Assembly: GCA_964439595.1 (NCBI GenBank)
Contig: CAYTOK010000011.1
Span: 14,212 to 78,211, forward strand
DNA length: 64,000 nucleotides
Direction: 5' to 3'
Source of the DNA: CAIJXB01 sp964439595
GTDB taxonomy: Bacteria > Chlamydiota > Chlamydiia > Chlamydiales > Rhabdochlamydiaceae
Both the position numbers and the translations under genes were made by a program. Of this stretch, positions 25,084 through 33,836 are shown one piece after another (the stretch's first letter is position 1; the number at the start of each line of letters is the position of its first letter). The notes under the pieces were generated by a model, which was given only the letters and a program-made list of their open reading frames with translations, made no database searches and was not told where the DNA came from.

Positions 25084-28000
25084 ATTTCCCCCAAAACACC
25101 TGCGTCAAGATAATTTTTTAAGTCTCTTTTAATTACATCCTTAAATGTCGGACTGTTAAAGCTATGATCGTGGAATGAAGCATCCGGGTGCGGTCTTAAA
25201 ATAATCAATTCTCTTGAGTCTAGGACATTTTGCACTATATCATTAGCAGACCCCACAATTACAGTTGAATAAGGGACAAAATCTCTAAAGCTAGCGTAAT
25301 TAAATGAATCAAAGCACATCCTTTTAGGAACAACTTTTGCTGGAGCTATGGCAAGCACAATACACCTTTGCTGAAATGAGTCTCTTAACCCGTTTAAAGC
25401 ACTGTACATTTGAAGAGCTCCCTCACTATGAACTACCCAAAACATTTTTTTATTCGGAGACGAAGTGTTCTCGAAATCAAATTTAACAATCGAATCACGA
25501 ATGAGCCTGACAGAGGGGGGCTCATAACGCAAAGAGGTCTCTGCCACGCAGCGTCCCACATCAAAAATCGCTCCGTTTGTAGTATTATATACATTATTCG
25601 TCTTTATGCCACCTCCAAATTCACTTATCATAGAAGAATACTGATAAGCTTCATAAGAAGTGGTATTTATTCCATTTACAAAGCCTATTTGTCCAGAAAA
25701 CTCTTGACTCCCCACACTGTAGTATTGGGAAGGAGGCTGAAAGAGGGCTTTTGCCATAAAGCCTGCATCTGGAGGAGTATAGAGCTCCCCTGTGCCAAAA
25801 TCATAAACAGGCTGCGGTGCAAGGCCATAAAGATCTAAACTGCTTAAAGTGTTATTTTTTAAAAAGGCATAAACATTTGGTCCAGCGGTTAACCCTAAAG
25901 GGTCCTGCGTAAGCCACCTGCCAAGCTCAGGCATGTAATACCTTCTACCGTAATAAATAAATCCCGTCTCGGTATCTACCCGTTTAGAAGAAAATCGCCA
26001 AGGGTGTGGGGAGGAAGGAGCGCTTGTCGGCACCCCAAAAGCTGTATAGGTAAAATATTTTATAGTAGACTTTTCTACATCTAAAAGGGCTGCGACATTT
26101 CCTTGGAGGTCACAAAAAGGAATATATACTTTATCATATAATTCAAAAGCTATTGCTGCACCTATCTCAGCGTAGGAGGTGCTACCTAGAACCCTGAGCT
26201 CTATAAATCTGCCAGAAGAATCTACTGCACCTATCTCATTTTGTTCGTCATAAATAAAATACGTAGCAGAATCTAACACCCAATCCCTTTCTTGATGGTA
26301 TACTTTTTTACTAAGTCGTCTATGAAAAGCATCGTAGGTATAAGCTACCTTTTTAGAGCATTCTTCGACTGATATGAGCCTATCTAAAGCATCATATTTA
26401 AGAGTTTTTCCCTGATATCGAAGAGGATTACCACTTGCATCGTATTCTAAAGCTGAGGTTTGATTTAGTGCATTAATTTGATAGGACTGGTGATCTGCTT
26501 TTATCCTATTATAAAGGGCATCGTGAGCATAGGTGTGCTTGTTTTCTTTTTTTAATTGATATGTCTCATCATATCTATAAGACTTTTCTACGTCTCTATA
26601 CTCCATTTCTTTTAAATTACCCACCGCATCAAATTCCAGATGTTTTTGGGTAAAATAGGGTGAATCTAAAAAAACTACTCTTCCTAAAAGATCATGTGTT
26701 TTTCTTATTTCTCCTGCTCCAAATGGCAACTTTTGGAGCAAAATATTGCCGGAAAGATCTCTATCTACATATTCATGACAGTAAGAAAAAATACCCCTAG
26801 AATTATATCTGGAAACTTTTTGTAAATAAAGAGCGCTGTAATTATAGGCAATAGATGACCCATCAGAAAAAGCAAGCTCTGTTTTCCTTCCCTGGGAATC
26901 ATATTTTCTAGCTGTAGAAACTCCGACAGGAAGAGTTTCTTTAAAAAGCCTACCTCTAAAGTCATATGTCCTTGCAACGGCTTCTTGACTGTTTTCATCT
27001 AGAGCTAAAAGAACATTGCCAAAACAGTCGTACTCATAAGAGTAACAAATAGAGCTATCGGATGAAAATTCAGAAACAACCTGTCCCCTGTCATTATATA
27101 CAAGAGTTATGTCAACCCCATTTGGCTTATGAGTATTTACAAGCTGACCTGCTGTGTTGTAGGTGTAGTAAGTAGTCTTAGCATCTATCGTATCTGCTCC
27201 TTCAGTAAATGATTCGATGCGATTCCTACAGTCGTAGCTCCAAACATTAGTAGCGACTCTTTCTGACAAAGTCACTTTTTTGTTGGTTAGATTACAGCGC
27301 AGATCATATTGATACTCTTCTTTAGAAATAAGATGTCCTGGGGCGCTATACTTTTCTATCTTAGCCACCTTGCCATTTGCTAAGAAGATCTCTTCTATAC
27401 GAAATCCCATAGGATCTATAACTGTTTTACTATTTACTGCTATGCCATAGGACATATCCGTCTTATGTCCCAAAGCATTTATATGAGAAGACACCCTATT
27501 AAATTCATCGTAATGGGTCCAATCTGTAGATTCATTACCGTTAATTTCTTTGGTTATAAAGATCCTATTACCAGCAGAGTCATATCCATAAATAACCTTC
27601 TCTAGAACCCTAGAAAACTCGTCTATCTTTCTTTCTTCTTCGACCCTGTTTAAGAAATCATATTCCGTTTGAAGCGTCAACTTTCCCTGAGTTGTCTTAT
27701 AGAGTCTACCTAAGGTGTCATACTCATAAAAGGTTCTTTCTCCCCTTGATTCTTCACAAATCTTCCTACCTGCTACGTCATAATAATACGAGGTGACAAC
27801 CCCTTCAGGGTCTGTTTGACTAACCAAATTAAAAGCATCATAGGCAAATTGCTCTAAAGCGTAGGGGGTTTGCTTTGTAAGTACTCTATCAAAAGCATCA
27901 TAAGTATACGTAGTTTTTAAGCCCGACTGATCTACGTGACATTCTAAGGTGCCGTTGGGATAATACTGAAAAAGCTCTTCTCCTCCATCTGGATAAACAA

Positions 28001-30284
28001 CTCTAGTTGGCTGCCCTCTAATATTATATGTCGTACGTACAGCAAATCCTTCTGCATCTATAGATGAAATAGGAAATCCTAAGCTGTTATAGCTAACCGC
28101 TTCCTTCCCCCCGTTAGGGAAATACGTAGCAACCATATTGCCAAAACAGTCGTACTCATACCTTGTTTTCTGATTATACTCGTCCACCTCTGCAATCTTA
28201 CAACCCTTATAATCGTATCTATAGCTATAGTCCCTTTGTAAATGGGCTCCTTTTTCTGTAAAAAAAATAGGTCTATTCATAAGATCATAAGTAACCTCTA
28301 CCGTTGTTTTTCCTTCAAACCCGGCAGATTCAATCTTATTTCCTGACTCATCATATTTATAAGTAGCTACCTGCCCTATAGGATTAGATTCTAAAACAAG
28401 CCTTCCTTTCAAATAAGAGTAACTCATTTTGTAGCAAAGAGTATTACTACCATCATAAATTTCTTTTTCTGAAATATGACCTTCCGGAGAGTAATGTAAA
28501 AGTGTTCGCCCCAAAAAAAGACGATTAGCATCAGAGCCAGCCCACTCTTCAATGCTAGCAGGCATCCCAGGATAAGGGGCTCTATCTGTCCTATGACCTA
28601 TTGCCTTCACTAACCTTGTGCCTGAGGAGGCATCTTCTACAATTTCCTGAAATAACACATTTCTACCGTTGTATTTGTAGATAGCTTTTTTCTTTAATAC
28701 ACCAAGATCATAATAAGAAGCCTCCGTAACTAAGGGGGTCTTTTTAAGATACGAAAAATCTACTCGCAATCCAGAATCTTCTTCCTGTCTTAAAAGCAAC
28801 CCAGCTCCATCTTGACTATACATATAATGTGTAGAATATTTCTCTACCCCCTCTTCTATAGGGATACCTTCCTTATCTAAAGAAAAAAAGCTGCCTCGCC
28901 CGGTAAGATCTCCTAATACTTTTTCTTCTATAACATTACCCCAGGTATCATAAAAATAATGGATAGCCTTTACCGGTTTCTTATCGATATCAAAAAAAAT
29001 TTTATAAATGAGATTATAGGCATCTTTTGTTTTAGGGTTACCGAAGATAAATTTCACCCTACTATGAAAAGCTCCTTCCTTAGTAAAATAATCAATCTTT
29101 GTAAGGTGCAAATCATCATTCCAATAATACACCCTATAGGCCCCATAGACATCTTCTACCCTTGTGCGTTTATTTGAGACGTCGTAAATAAAGCGATGAG
29201 AAAGGGCCAGGGTCCCGTCTTCTTTGGATGGGACGGTAGTTTCCTTGACCCTAAGACAAACCGGGTCTTGTTTTACTAGATGTTCCCCCTTATAACGATC
29301 CCCTCTCACATAGTACGAAATATGAAAAGACCGATTACCAGGCCTTGTAATAGAAGAAACAAGTCTCTTATCTCTATAATGAAAATAATGAATTCGCTGC
29401 GTACCACTCTCGCTAGACTCTACTTCTTTTAGCTGATACCCTTCAGTTTCTCCTGAATCATACTCAAAGAACCTATACTCAAAATGCCTGCCGTCACTTG
29501 TTTCTACTCCATAGTTATTTCTGCCTGTGTTACCACGGCCCATATGAGGATAAAAGCGAATCCAAGCATAAGTAACATCTTCATAATGACTTGTGGATCT
29601 AATCTCCCATACGTCATCTTCCTCGTCAGGCCAATCATAAATAATCCTATTGCCATTAGGAAGTTCTTCTCGAATTAACCGGTATGTTTTAGGAAGTCCT
29701 GCTTTTTTTTTCTGCTCAGGATTTTGAAAAATCCACTTAAGAGCCCTTTTAGCTTTTTTTAAAAAACCTCGAACCTTTCGCTCATAGATATGATATTTTC
29801 TTTTTATTCCATCGGGGGCAAATACAATGAACGTCTTCCCATCCTCTGCCATTACTATGCGTTGATTTTTTAAGTTAGTCTTAGCAGACAGTTTACCACT
29901 AGCTGTATTAGTCCACCCCTTAAGATCCTGCCCATCGACTTCTTCTAAACGAAAAGGCGTGTATACGTCCTCATAATCTGTTCTGGTATAAGTGAGTTTA
30001 GTACCGCTTGGCTGTATCAGATCAATTCTATTTGTATACTCAGATACAATAGCCTGATGATATGAGTGAAATTGCCAAAAACCTTCTCCCTTATTGCTTA
30101 TATAACTTCTTTGCAACCGTATGGGCTCAACACCTTTTACAACAAGATCTTCTTCTTGCAAGTAAAGATCCCCTGTAATGACGCTAACACCATCTACAAG
30201 CGTCTCCGGATGGTTTTCTGTGACGGCAATATCACCCTGTAAAAATCGCAAAATAAGACAGAAAAAGAAAAGAAAATAGTGCAT
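25080..30284 (-). CDS. RHS/YD-repeat protein with C-terminal DUF687-like lipase domain
   Basis: The 1734-residue protein has a signal peptide (about 1-20), an N-terminal DUF6531-like block (ENHPETLVDGVSVITGDLYL), dozens of YD repeats across about 150-1390 that should build a hollow RHS shell, and the RHS core motif around YGRRYYMPELGRWLTQDPLGL. The core ends at LDLYGL near residue 1488. The last 246 residues (plus-strand 25080-25820) are a separate domain with FVNGINTTSYEA, WVVHSEGALQ (S1620 as nucleophile), VLAIAPA, FRDFVPY and RPHPDASFHDHSF (H1707), the landmark order of chlamydial DUF687. The Ser and His suggest an alpha/beta-hydrolase or lipase-like enzyme. It is followed by a coupled small gene. 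Confidence 0.88.
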   Translation of the reverse strand: MHYFLFFFCLILRFLQGDIAVTENHPETLVDGVSVITGDLYLQEEDLVVKGVEPIRLQRSYISNKGEGFWQFHSYHQAIVSEYTNRIDLIQPSGTKLTYTRTDYEDVYTPFRLEEVDGQDLKGWTNTASGKLSAKTNLKNQRIVMAEDGKTFIVFAPDGIKRKYHIYERKVRGFLKKAKRALKWIFQNPEQKKKAGLPKTYRLIREELPNGNRIIYDWPDEEDDVWEIRSTSHYEDVTYAWIRFYPHMGRGNTGRNNYGVETSDGRHFEYRFFEYDSGETEGYQLKEVESSESGTQRIHYFHYRDKRLVSSITRPGNRSFHISYYVRGDRYKGEHLVKQDPVCLRVKETTVPSKEDGTLALSHRFIYDVSNKRTRVEDVYGAYRVYYWNDDLHLTKIDYFTKEGAFHSRVKFIFGNPKTKDAYNLIYKIFFDIDKKPVKAIHYFYDTWGNVIEEKVLGDLTGRGSFFSLDKEGIPIEEGVEKYSTHYMYSQDGAGLLLRQEEDSGLRVDFSYLKKTPLVTEASYYDLGVLKKKAIYKYNGRNVLFQEIVEDASSGTRLVKAIGHRTDRAPYPGMPASIEEWAGSDANRLFLGRTLLHYSPEGHISEKEIYDGSNTLCYKMSYSYLKGRLVLESNPIGQVATYKYDESGNKIESAGFEGKTTVEVTYDLMNRPIFFTEKGAHLQRDYSYRYDYKGCKIAEVDEYNQKTRYEYDCFGNMVATYFPNGGKEAVSYNSLGFPISSIDAEGFAVRTTYNIRGQPTRVVYPDGGEELFQYYPNGTLECHVDQSGLKTTYTYDAFDRVLTKQTPYALEQFAYDAFNLVSQTDPEGVVTSYYYDVAGRKICEESRGERTFYEYDTLGRLYKTTQGKLTLQTEYDFLNRVEEERKIDEFSRVLEKVIYGYDSAGNRIFITKEINGNESTDWTHYDEFNRVSSHINALGHKTDMSYGIAVNSKTVIDPMGFRIEEIFLANGKVAKIEKYSAPGHLISKEEYQYDLRCNLTNKKVTLSERVATNVWSYDCRNRIESFTEGADTIDAKTTYYTYNTAGQLVNTHKPNGVDITLVYNDRGQVVSEFSSDSSICYSYEYDCFGNVLLALDENSQEAVARTYDFRGRLFKETLPVGVSTARKYDSQGRKTELAFSDGSSIAYNYSALYLQKVSRYNSRGIFSYCHEYVDRDLSGNILLQKLPFGAGEIRKTHDLLGRVVFLDSPYFTQKHLEFDAVGNLKEMEYRDVEKSYRYDETYQLKKENKHTYAHDALYNRIKADHQSYQINALNQTSALEYDASGNPLRYQGKTLKYDALDRLISVEECSKKVAYTYDAFHRRLSKKVYHQERDWVLDSATYFIYDEQNEIGAVDSSGRFIELRVLGSTSYAEIGAAIAFELYDKVYIPFCDLQGNVAALLDVEKSTIKYFTYTAFGVPTSAPSSPHPWRFSSKRVDTETGFIYYGRRYYMPELGRWLTQDPLGLTAGPNVYAFLKNNTLSSLDLYGLAPQPVYDFGTGELYTPPDAGFMAKALFQPPSQYYSVGSQEFSGQIGFVNGINTTSYEAYQYSSMISEFGGGIKTNNVYNTTNGAIFDVGRCVAETSLRYEPPSVRLIRDSIVKFDFENTSSPNKKMFWVVHSEGALQMYSALNGLRDSFQQRCIVLAIAPAKVVPKRMCFDSFNYASFRDFVPYSTVIVGSANDIVQNVLDSRELIILRPHPDASFHDHSFNSPTFKDVIKRDLKNYLDAGVLGEM

Positions 30285-30389
30285 ACAATTCCCCTATAAA
30301 AACAGGAAATTCACGGTAACACAGCTTTTTCTTTTCCTTAAAGAAAAAATCCACTTCCTAATAATTATATCTACAAAGCATTCTTGTTT

Positions 30390-30419
30390 TTGACAAAGAA
30401 ACAATAAAAATCACATAAC
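30390..30419 (+). promoter_or_regulatory. Promoter of the tyrP-like gene
   Basis: A perfect TTGACA at 30390-30395 is followed, 18 bases on, by CATAAC at 30414-30419, a four-of-six match to the -10 consensus. It lies 19 bases before the ATG at 30438, within the 153-bp divergent region shared with the RHS gene. No minus-strand promoter could be fixed. Confidence 0.5.
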
Positions 30420-30437
30420 ACTGAAAAAAGGTTTTTT

Positions 30438-31622
30438 ATGCATATAGCAAAAACACATGGATCCGTTTTCGGAGGAACCCTACTGATTGCAGCAACAACT
30501 ATTGGAGTAGGGATGCTAGCACTTCCTATTGCAACAGGGCAGGGAGGATTCCTTCCTGCTATAAGTATCTATTTTCTTTGTTGGCTGTTTATGCTTTGCA
30601 CAGGACTGCTTCTTTTAGAGGTTTGCCTATGGCTTCCCAAAGATGCGAATCTCATATCTATGGCCGGCAATATCCTTGGCCCCGTAGGAAAAGCTGTCTG
30701 TTGGCTTGTCTATCTATTTCTCTTTGTCACTGTGATGATCGCCCACGTAACAGGTGGGGGTGAAATTTTACACTCTATTTTAGGAATCCATTCCCCTGCA
30801 ATATCTGCTATCTTATACGTGATTATTTTTTCTCCTGTAGCCTACTTAGGGGCTACCTCTGTCAATAAACTCAACACGATTCTTTTAACTGGCGCAATTG
30901 TCACCTACTTTCTTTTTATTCTCTTTTCTCATACATATACCGACTTTACCCTTCTTAAAAGAGCAGACTGGCCTAAAGCATTTCTTGCACTACCTGTTGT
31001 CTTTACAGCGTTCACATACCAGGTAATCATTCCAACTTTGACAACATACATGGATCGAAATGTTAAAAAAATACGGCTTGCCATTTTCCTTGGTACAACA
31101 ATCCCTCTTGTCGTATACCTTGTTTGGGAAATGCTCATCCTTGCCATCGTTCCTCATACAGGCCTTATGGAAGCTCTTCTAAAAGGAGAAAATGCGGTAC
31201 AACCGCTACAAACAGTGACAGGGAATTCTATCTTATTTCAAGTAGGGAAAGCATTCGCTTTCTTTACGCTAACAACATCCTATATAGCTCTTGCACTCGC
31301 TTTTATCGACTTTCTAGCAGATGGATTAAATATCAAAAAAAAGGGCGGCAATAAGGTGGTTCTTTGCTTTATGGTATTTGTGCCTCCAACGCTTATTTCT
31401 ATCACATACCCTAACCTATTCTTATCAGCTCTAAGCTATGCTGGGGGATATAGCTGCGCTATTTTATTCGGCCTATTTCCGCCACTTATGGCCTGGGTTG
31501 GTAGGTATCGTAAACACTATAATTCTCATAGCAAACAGCTTTTTGGGGGTAAGGGAATGATCGTTCTTCTAACTCTATTTGTTGCCTTTGAGATTGTCAT
31601 CCAAGTATTCAATACAGTATAA
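30438..31622 (+). CDS. tyrP: TyrP-like aromatic amino acid permease
   Basis: The 394-residue inner membrane protein has about 11 hydrophobic helices and belongs to the tryptophan/tyrosine permease family (HAAAP). The N-terminal signature GSVFGGTLLIAATTIGVGMLALP is characteristic of TyrP/Mtr. Further family blocks are GGGEILHSIL and FTAFTYQVIIPTLTTYM. It imports aromatic amino acids by proton symport, and tyrP homologs are common in Chlamydiae, which cannot make these amino acids. Specificity between Tyr and Trp cannot be read from sequence alone. An outer membrane barrel gene follows 26 bp later on the same strand. Confidence 0.88.
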   Translation: MHIAKTHGSVFGGTLLIAATTIGVGMLALPIATGQGGFLPAISIYFLCWLFMLCTGLLLLEVCLWLPKDANLISMAGNILGPVGKAVCWLVYLFLFVTVMIAHVTGGGEILHSILGIHSPAISAILYVIIFSPVAYLGATSVNKLNTILLTGAIVTYFLFILFSHTYTDFTLLKRADWPKAFLALPVVFTAFTYQVIIPTLTTYMDRNVKKIRLAIFLGTTIPLVVYLVWEMLILAIVPHTGLMEALLKGENAVQPLQTVTGNSILFQVGKAFAFFTLTTSYIALALAFIDFLADGLNIKKKGGNKVVLCFMVFVPPTLISITYPNLFLSALSYAGGYSCAILFGLFPPLMAWVGRYRKHYNSHSKQLFGGKGMIVLLTLFVAFEIVIQVFNTV

Positions 31623-31648
31623 AAAAAACTAAACAAAGGAGGCTTCCC

Positions 31649-32653
31649 ATGTCATTAGCAAAAAAAACCCACCTAGTCCTTTCTTGCTTAAGTATTTGTT
31701 TTTATACTCAATTACAAAGTGAATCTATTGAAAACCACCTTCTCACACCACACCTAACAGAAGAAAACACTCCTTGGTTGACAGGCCCCCTACTGGCGCC
31801 TTCAGCACATACAGTACCGCTTGGACACATCAACATCGAGCCTTATGTATATTTCTTCACCTCTACAGGATCCTATAATAAAAACTGGGACTATGATTCC
31901 CATCCCAATTTTTACTCTCTATTAGAACAAAATTATATCCAAGCAGGGATAACTAGTTTTATGGACTTTCAAGTTGTACCTCAAATGTCCTACAAATTTA
32001 CGGAGGGAGTGCGGTCCACTAGCTTCGGAGACTTACCTCTTGTGTTAGGTTTTCAGCTGGTAAATGATTTAGAAGGAACAAGATTCCCTGCCATTAAATT
32101 ATATCTTAGAGGCACTGTCCCGTTTGGCAAATATAAAAACTTGAACCCTGATAAGCTTGGAACAGATGGAGCAGGTAACGGATCTTGGAGTCCTGGAATA
32201 GGACTTGCCTTTTCAAGACTTTATCAGCTACCAAATAAGCATTTCCTTGCGCCTAGGTTCTCTTTAAACTACACAGCACATACACCCACTCCTGTACAAG
32301 GAATTAGCGTCTACGGAGGAAGTCTAGATACATCGGGTACTATTTACCCGGGAAATGTTTTTTGGAGTGATTTTGGGATGGAATACACCCTGACTCGTAA
32401 CTGGGTCTTTGCCATGGATATTTTTTATTCCCATACCAATAAAGTGCGCTTTGCTGGAAAACCTGGATTTATAGCGCCAGGGGTCCCAGCTATTATGAAA
32501 AAGCCCTCGACAGACTCTATCAGCATAGCTCCTGCTATTGAATATAACTGGAATATTAACGTCGGATTGATTGCAGGGGTTTGGTTTTCCGTCAAAGGAA
32601 GAAATACTTCTCAGTTTACAAGCGGGGTTGTCGCTTTAAACATCTACATCTAA
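31649..32653 (+). CDS. Outer membrane beta-barrel protein (transporter-like)
   Basis: The 334-residue protein has a signal peptide (about 1-25, ending LQSES) and alternating aromatic/hydrophobic strands through to a VVALNIYI end. The opening NTPWLTGPLLAPSAHTVPLGHINIEPYVYF and later blocks GITSFMDFQVVPQ and GDLPLVLGFQL resemble the barrel family that includes MetA-pathway/phenol-degradation outer membrane proteins, many of which are annotated as transporters. AAAGGAGG precedes the ATG. It probably shares a transcript with the permease gene, which raises the possibility that it provides the outer membrane pore for the same substrate. The family assignment is tentative; the barrel nature is firm. 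Confidence 0.7.
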   Translation: MSLAKKTHLVLSCLSICFYTQLQSESIENHLLTPHLTEENTPWLTGPLLAPSAHTVPLGHINIEPYVYFFTSTGSYNKNWDYDSHPNFYSLLEQNYIQAGITSFMDFQVVPQMSYKFTEGVRSTSFGDLPLVLGFQLVNDLEGTRFPAIKLYLRGTVPFGKYKNLNPDKLGTDGAGNGSWSPGIGLAFSRLYQLPNKHFLAPRFSLNYTAHTPTPVQGISVYGGSLDTSGTIYPGNVFWSDFGMEYTLTRNWVFAMDIFYSHTNKVRFAGKPGFIAPGVPAIMKKPSTDSISIAPAIEYNWNINVGLIAGVWFSVKGRNTSQFTSGVVALNIYI

Positions 32654-32682
32654 AAAAGGCGTCTTGAAAAAGACGCTTTTTT
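32652..32682 (+). terminator. Intrinsic terminator of the permease-barrel operon
   Basis: GCGTCTT (32659-32665) pairs with AAGACGC (32670-32676) across a GAAA tetraloop, flanked by an A run on the left and a T run on the right. It starts immediately at the stop codon. The flanking A/T runs make it bidirectional, so it also serves the convergent gene ending at 32687. Confidence 0.88.
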
Positions 32683-32686
32683 ACGC

Positions 32687-33658
32687 TTACGTCGGCTGAG
32701 TACCCAAATCAAGGCTAAATGTTTTAGGCTGAGTATCTTCTTGTGTCCAGATAACAGCGCGACTATCTTCTTTAGACAACTCTTCCTCAGAAGCACACAA
32801 TCTTATCCCCTGGCAGTATTCATTATATAAAATTCTCCAAGAGTTTTGCTTAGTTCCTTCTATATAAAACGGAAAACCCAAATACTTTTCCTCCGGATAG
32901 GTAATATCCCCTTTAGCTGGACTATATACAACTTGTCCTCTAATCCAGTGATATATTGTTGTACAAAAGTAAAATGTGCGATATTGATAAGAATCCTGGT
33001 TGACTAACGCCTTAGCTGAGGATCTAACTTTTGAAGTGTCGATAATAAAAATACCATTTACTAATTTTTTATTAAAAGACTCTAAATCGTCGAGAGTAAG
33101 AACCCCAATTGCATATGCTATTTTCATGCATTTATCTGCAGCATCAATTACAGATTCCTGATGCCAAGGATCTTCTACGTTATTTTTTAGCACATCAAGA
33201 AATTTTTTCCTAAACACTTCATTATATAACACGGTCAAAAGAGTAATCTCTTTATTGACTGGCTGTAAATACGCTGAGCATTCATACCAGTTTACCCTCC
33301 AAACGGGTATTTCTGAAGTTTCATCATAAGGCTTAAGGATAGGTAGCTCTCTAGAGTATTTCTTTAACTGCTCTCTTGCAAAATCAATAGCTTGTTTTCC
33401 TTCTAAAGAACACGAAAATTGGGGGTACTGCGCAGCCACCCTATTCAAAAAACAGGACTTGGACAAATCAACTACACGCCCAAGTAAAAACCAAGCTCCA
33501 TTTGCTAAACAAATAGGGATAGCGATAATCCTACACACAATAGACTTAACCCGCTTACATAAATCAGCGTCGCTATCCTTAGAAGAATCAAAGGCATTAG
33601 CTGCAAACCTTTGATAATCAGGAATAAAATTACGAAATAAAGAAACGCTCAATGTCAC
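32687..33658 (-). CDS. Protein of unknown function with one hydrophobic segment
   Basis: I do not recognise this 323-residue protein. It has no signal peptide. A single hydrophobic stretch at about residues 45-65 (IIAIPICLANGAWFLLGRVV) follows a Cys-containing basic patch (CKRVKSIVCR). The rest looks globular and mixed alpha/beta, and the tail after about 290 is acidic. The N-terminal placement of one or two short hydrophobic pieces is reminiscent of T3SS-exported membrane proteins, but the bilobed Inc pattern is not clear. It is a lone gene between two terminator/AT-rich regions. Confidence 0.6.
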   Translation of the reverse strand: MTLSVSLFRNFIPDYQRFAANAFDSSKDSDADLCKRVKSIVCRIIAIPICLANGAWFLLGRVVDLSKSCFLNRVAAQYPQFSCSLEGKQAIDFAREQLKKYSRELPILKPYDETSEIPVWRVNWYECSAYLQPVNKEITLLTVLYNEVFRKKFLDVLKNNVEDPWHQESVIDAADKCMKIAYAIGVLTLDDLESFNKKLVNGIFIIDTSKVRSSAKALVNQDSYQYRTFYFCTTIYHWIRGQVVYSPAKGDITYPEEKYLGFPFYIEGTKQNSWRILYNEYCQGIRLCASEEELSKEDSRAVIWTQEDTQPKTFSLDLGTQPT

Positions 33659-33836
33659 ATACCCAAGTAATTTTTAAAAAATCTTCAAGTAAAATTGATC
33701 GATTGTAACATGAAAAAAATAACTTTCAATAACAAAAAACACCCATAACATTAAGCATCAAAGATATAAATAATAAATTAAACTAATTAGAATACTTTTT
33801 ATTCAATTTAATATATAATATAAAATCCGGAGGCCT

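Noticed and set aside
32687..33658. Calling this gene an Inc protein
   Set aside because: Only one clear hydrophobic segment is present; the paired hairpin used to call Inc proteins elsewhere in the window is missing.
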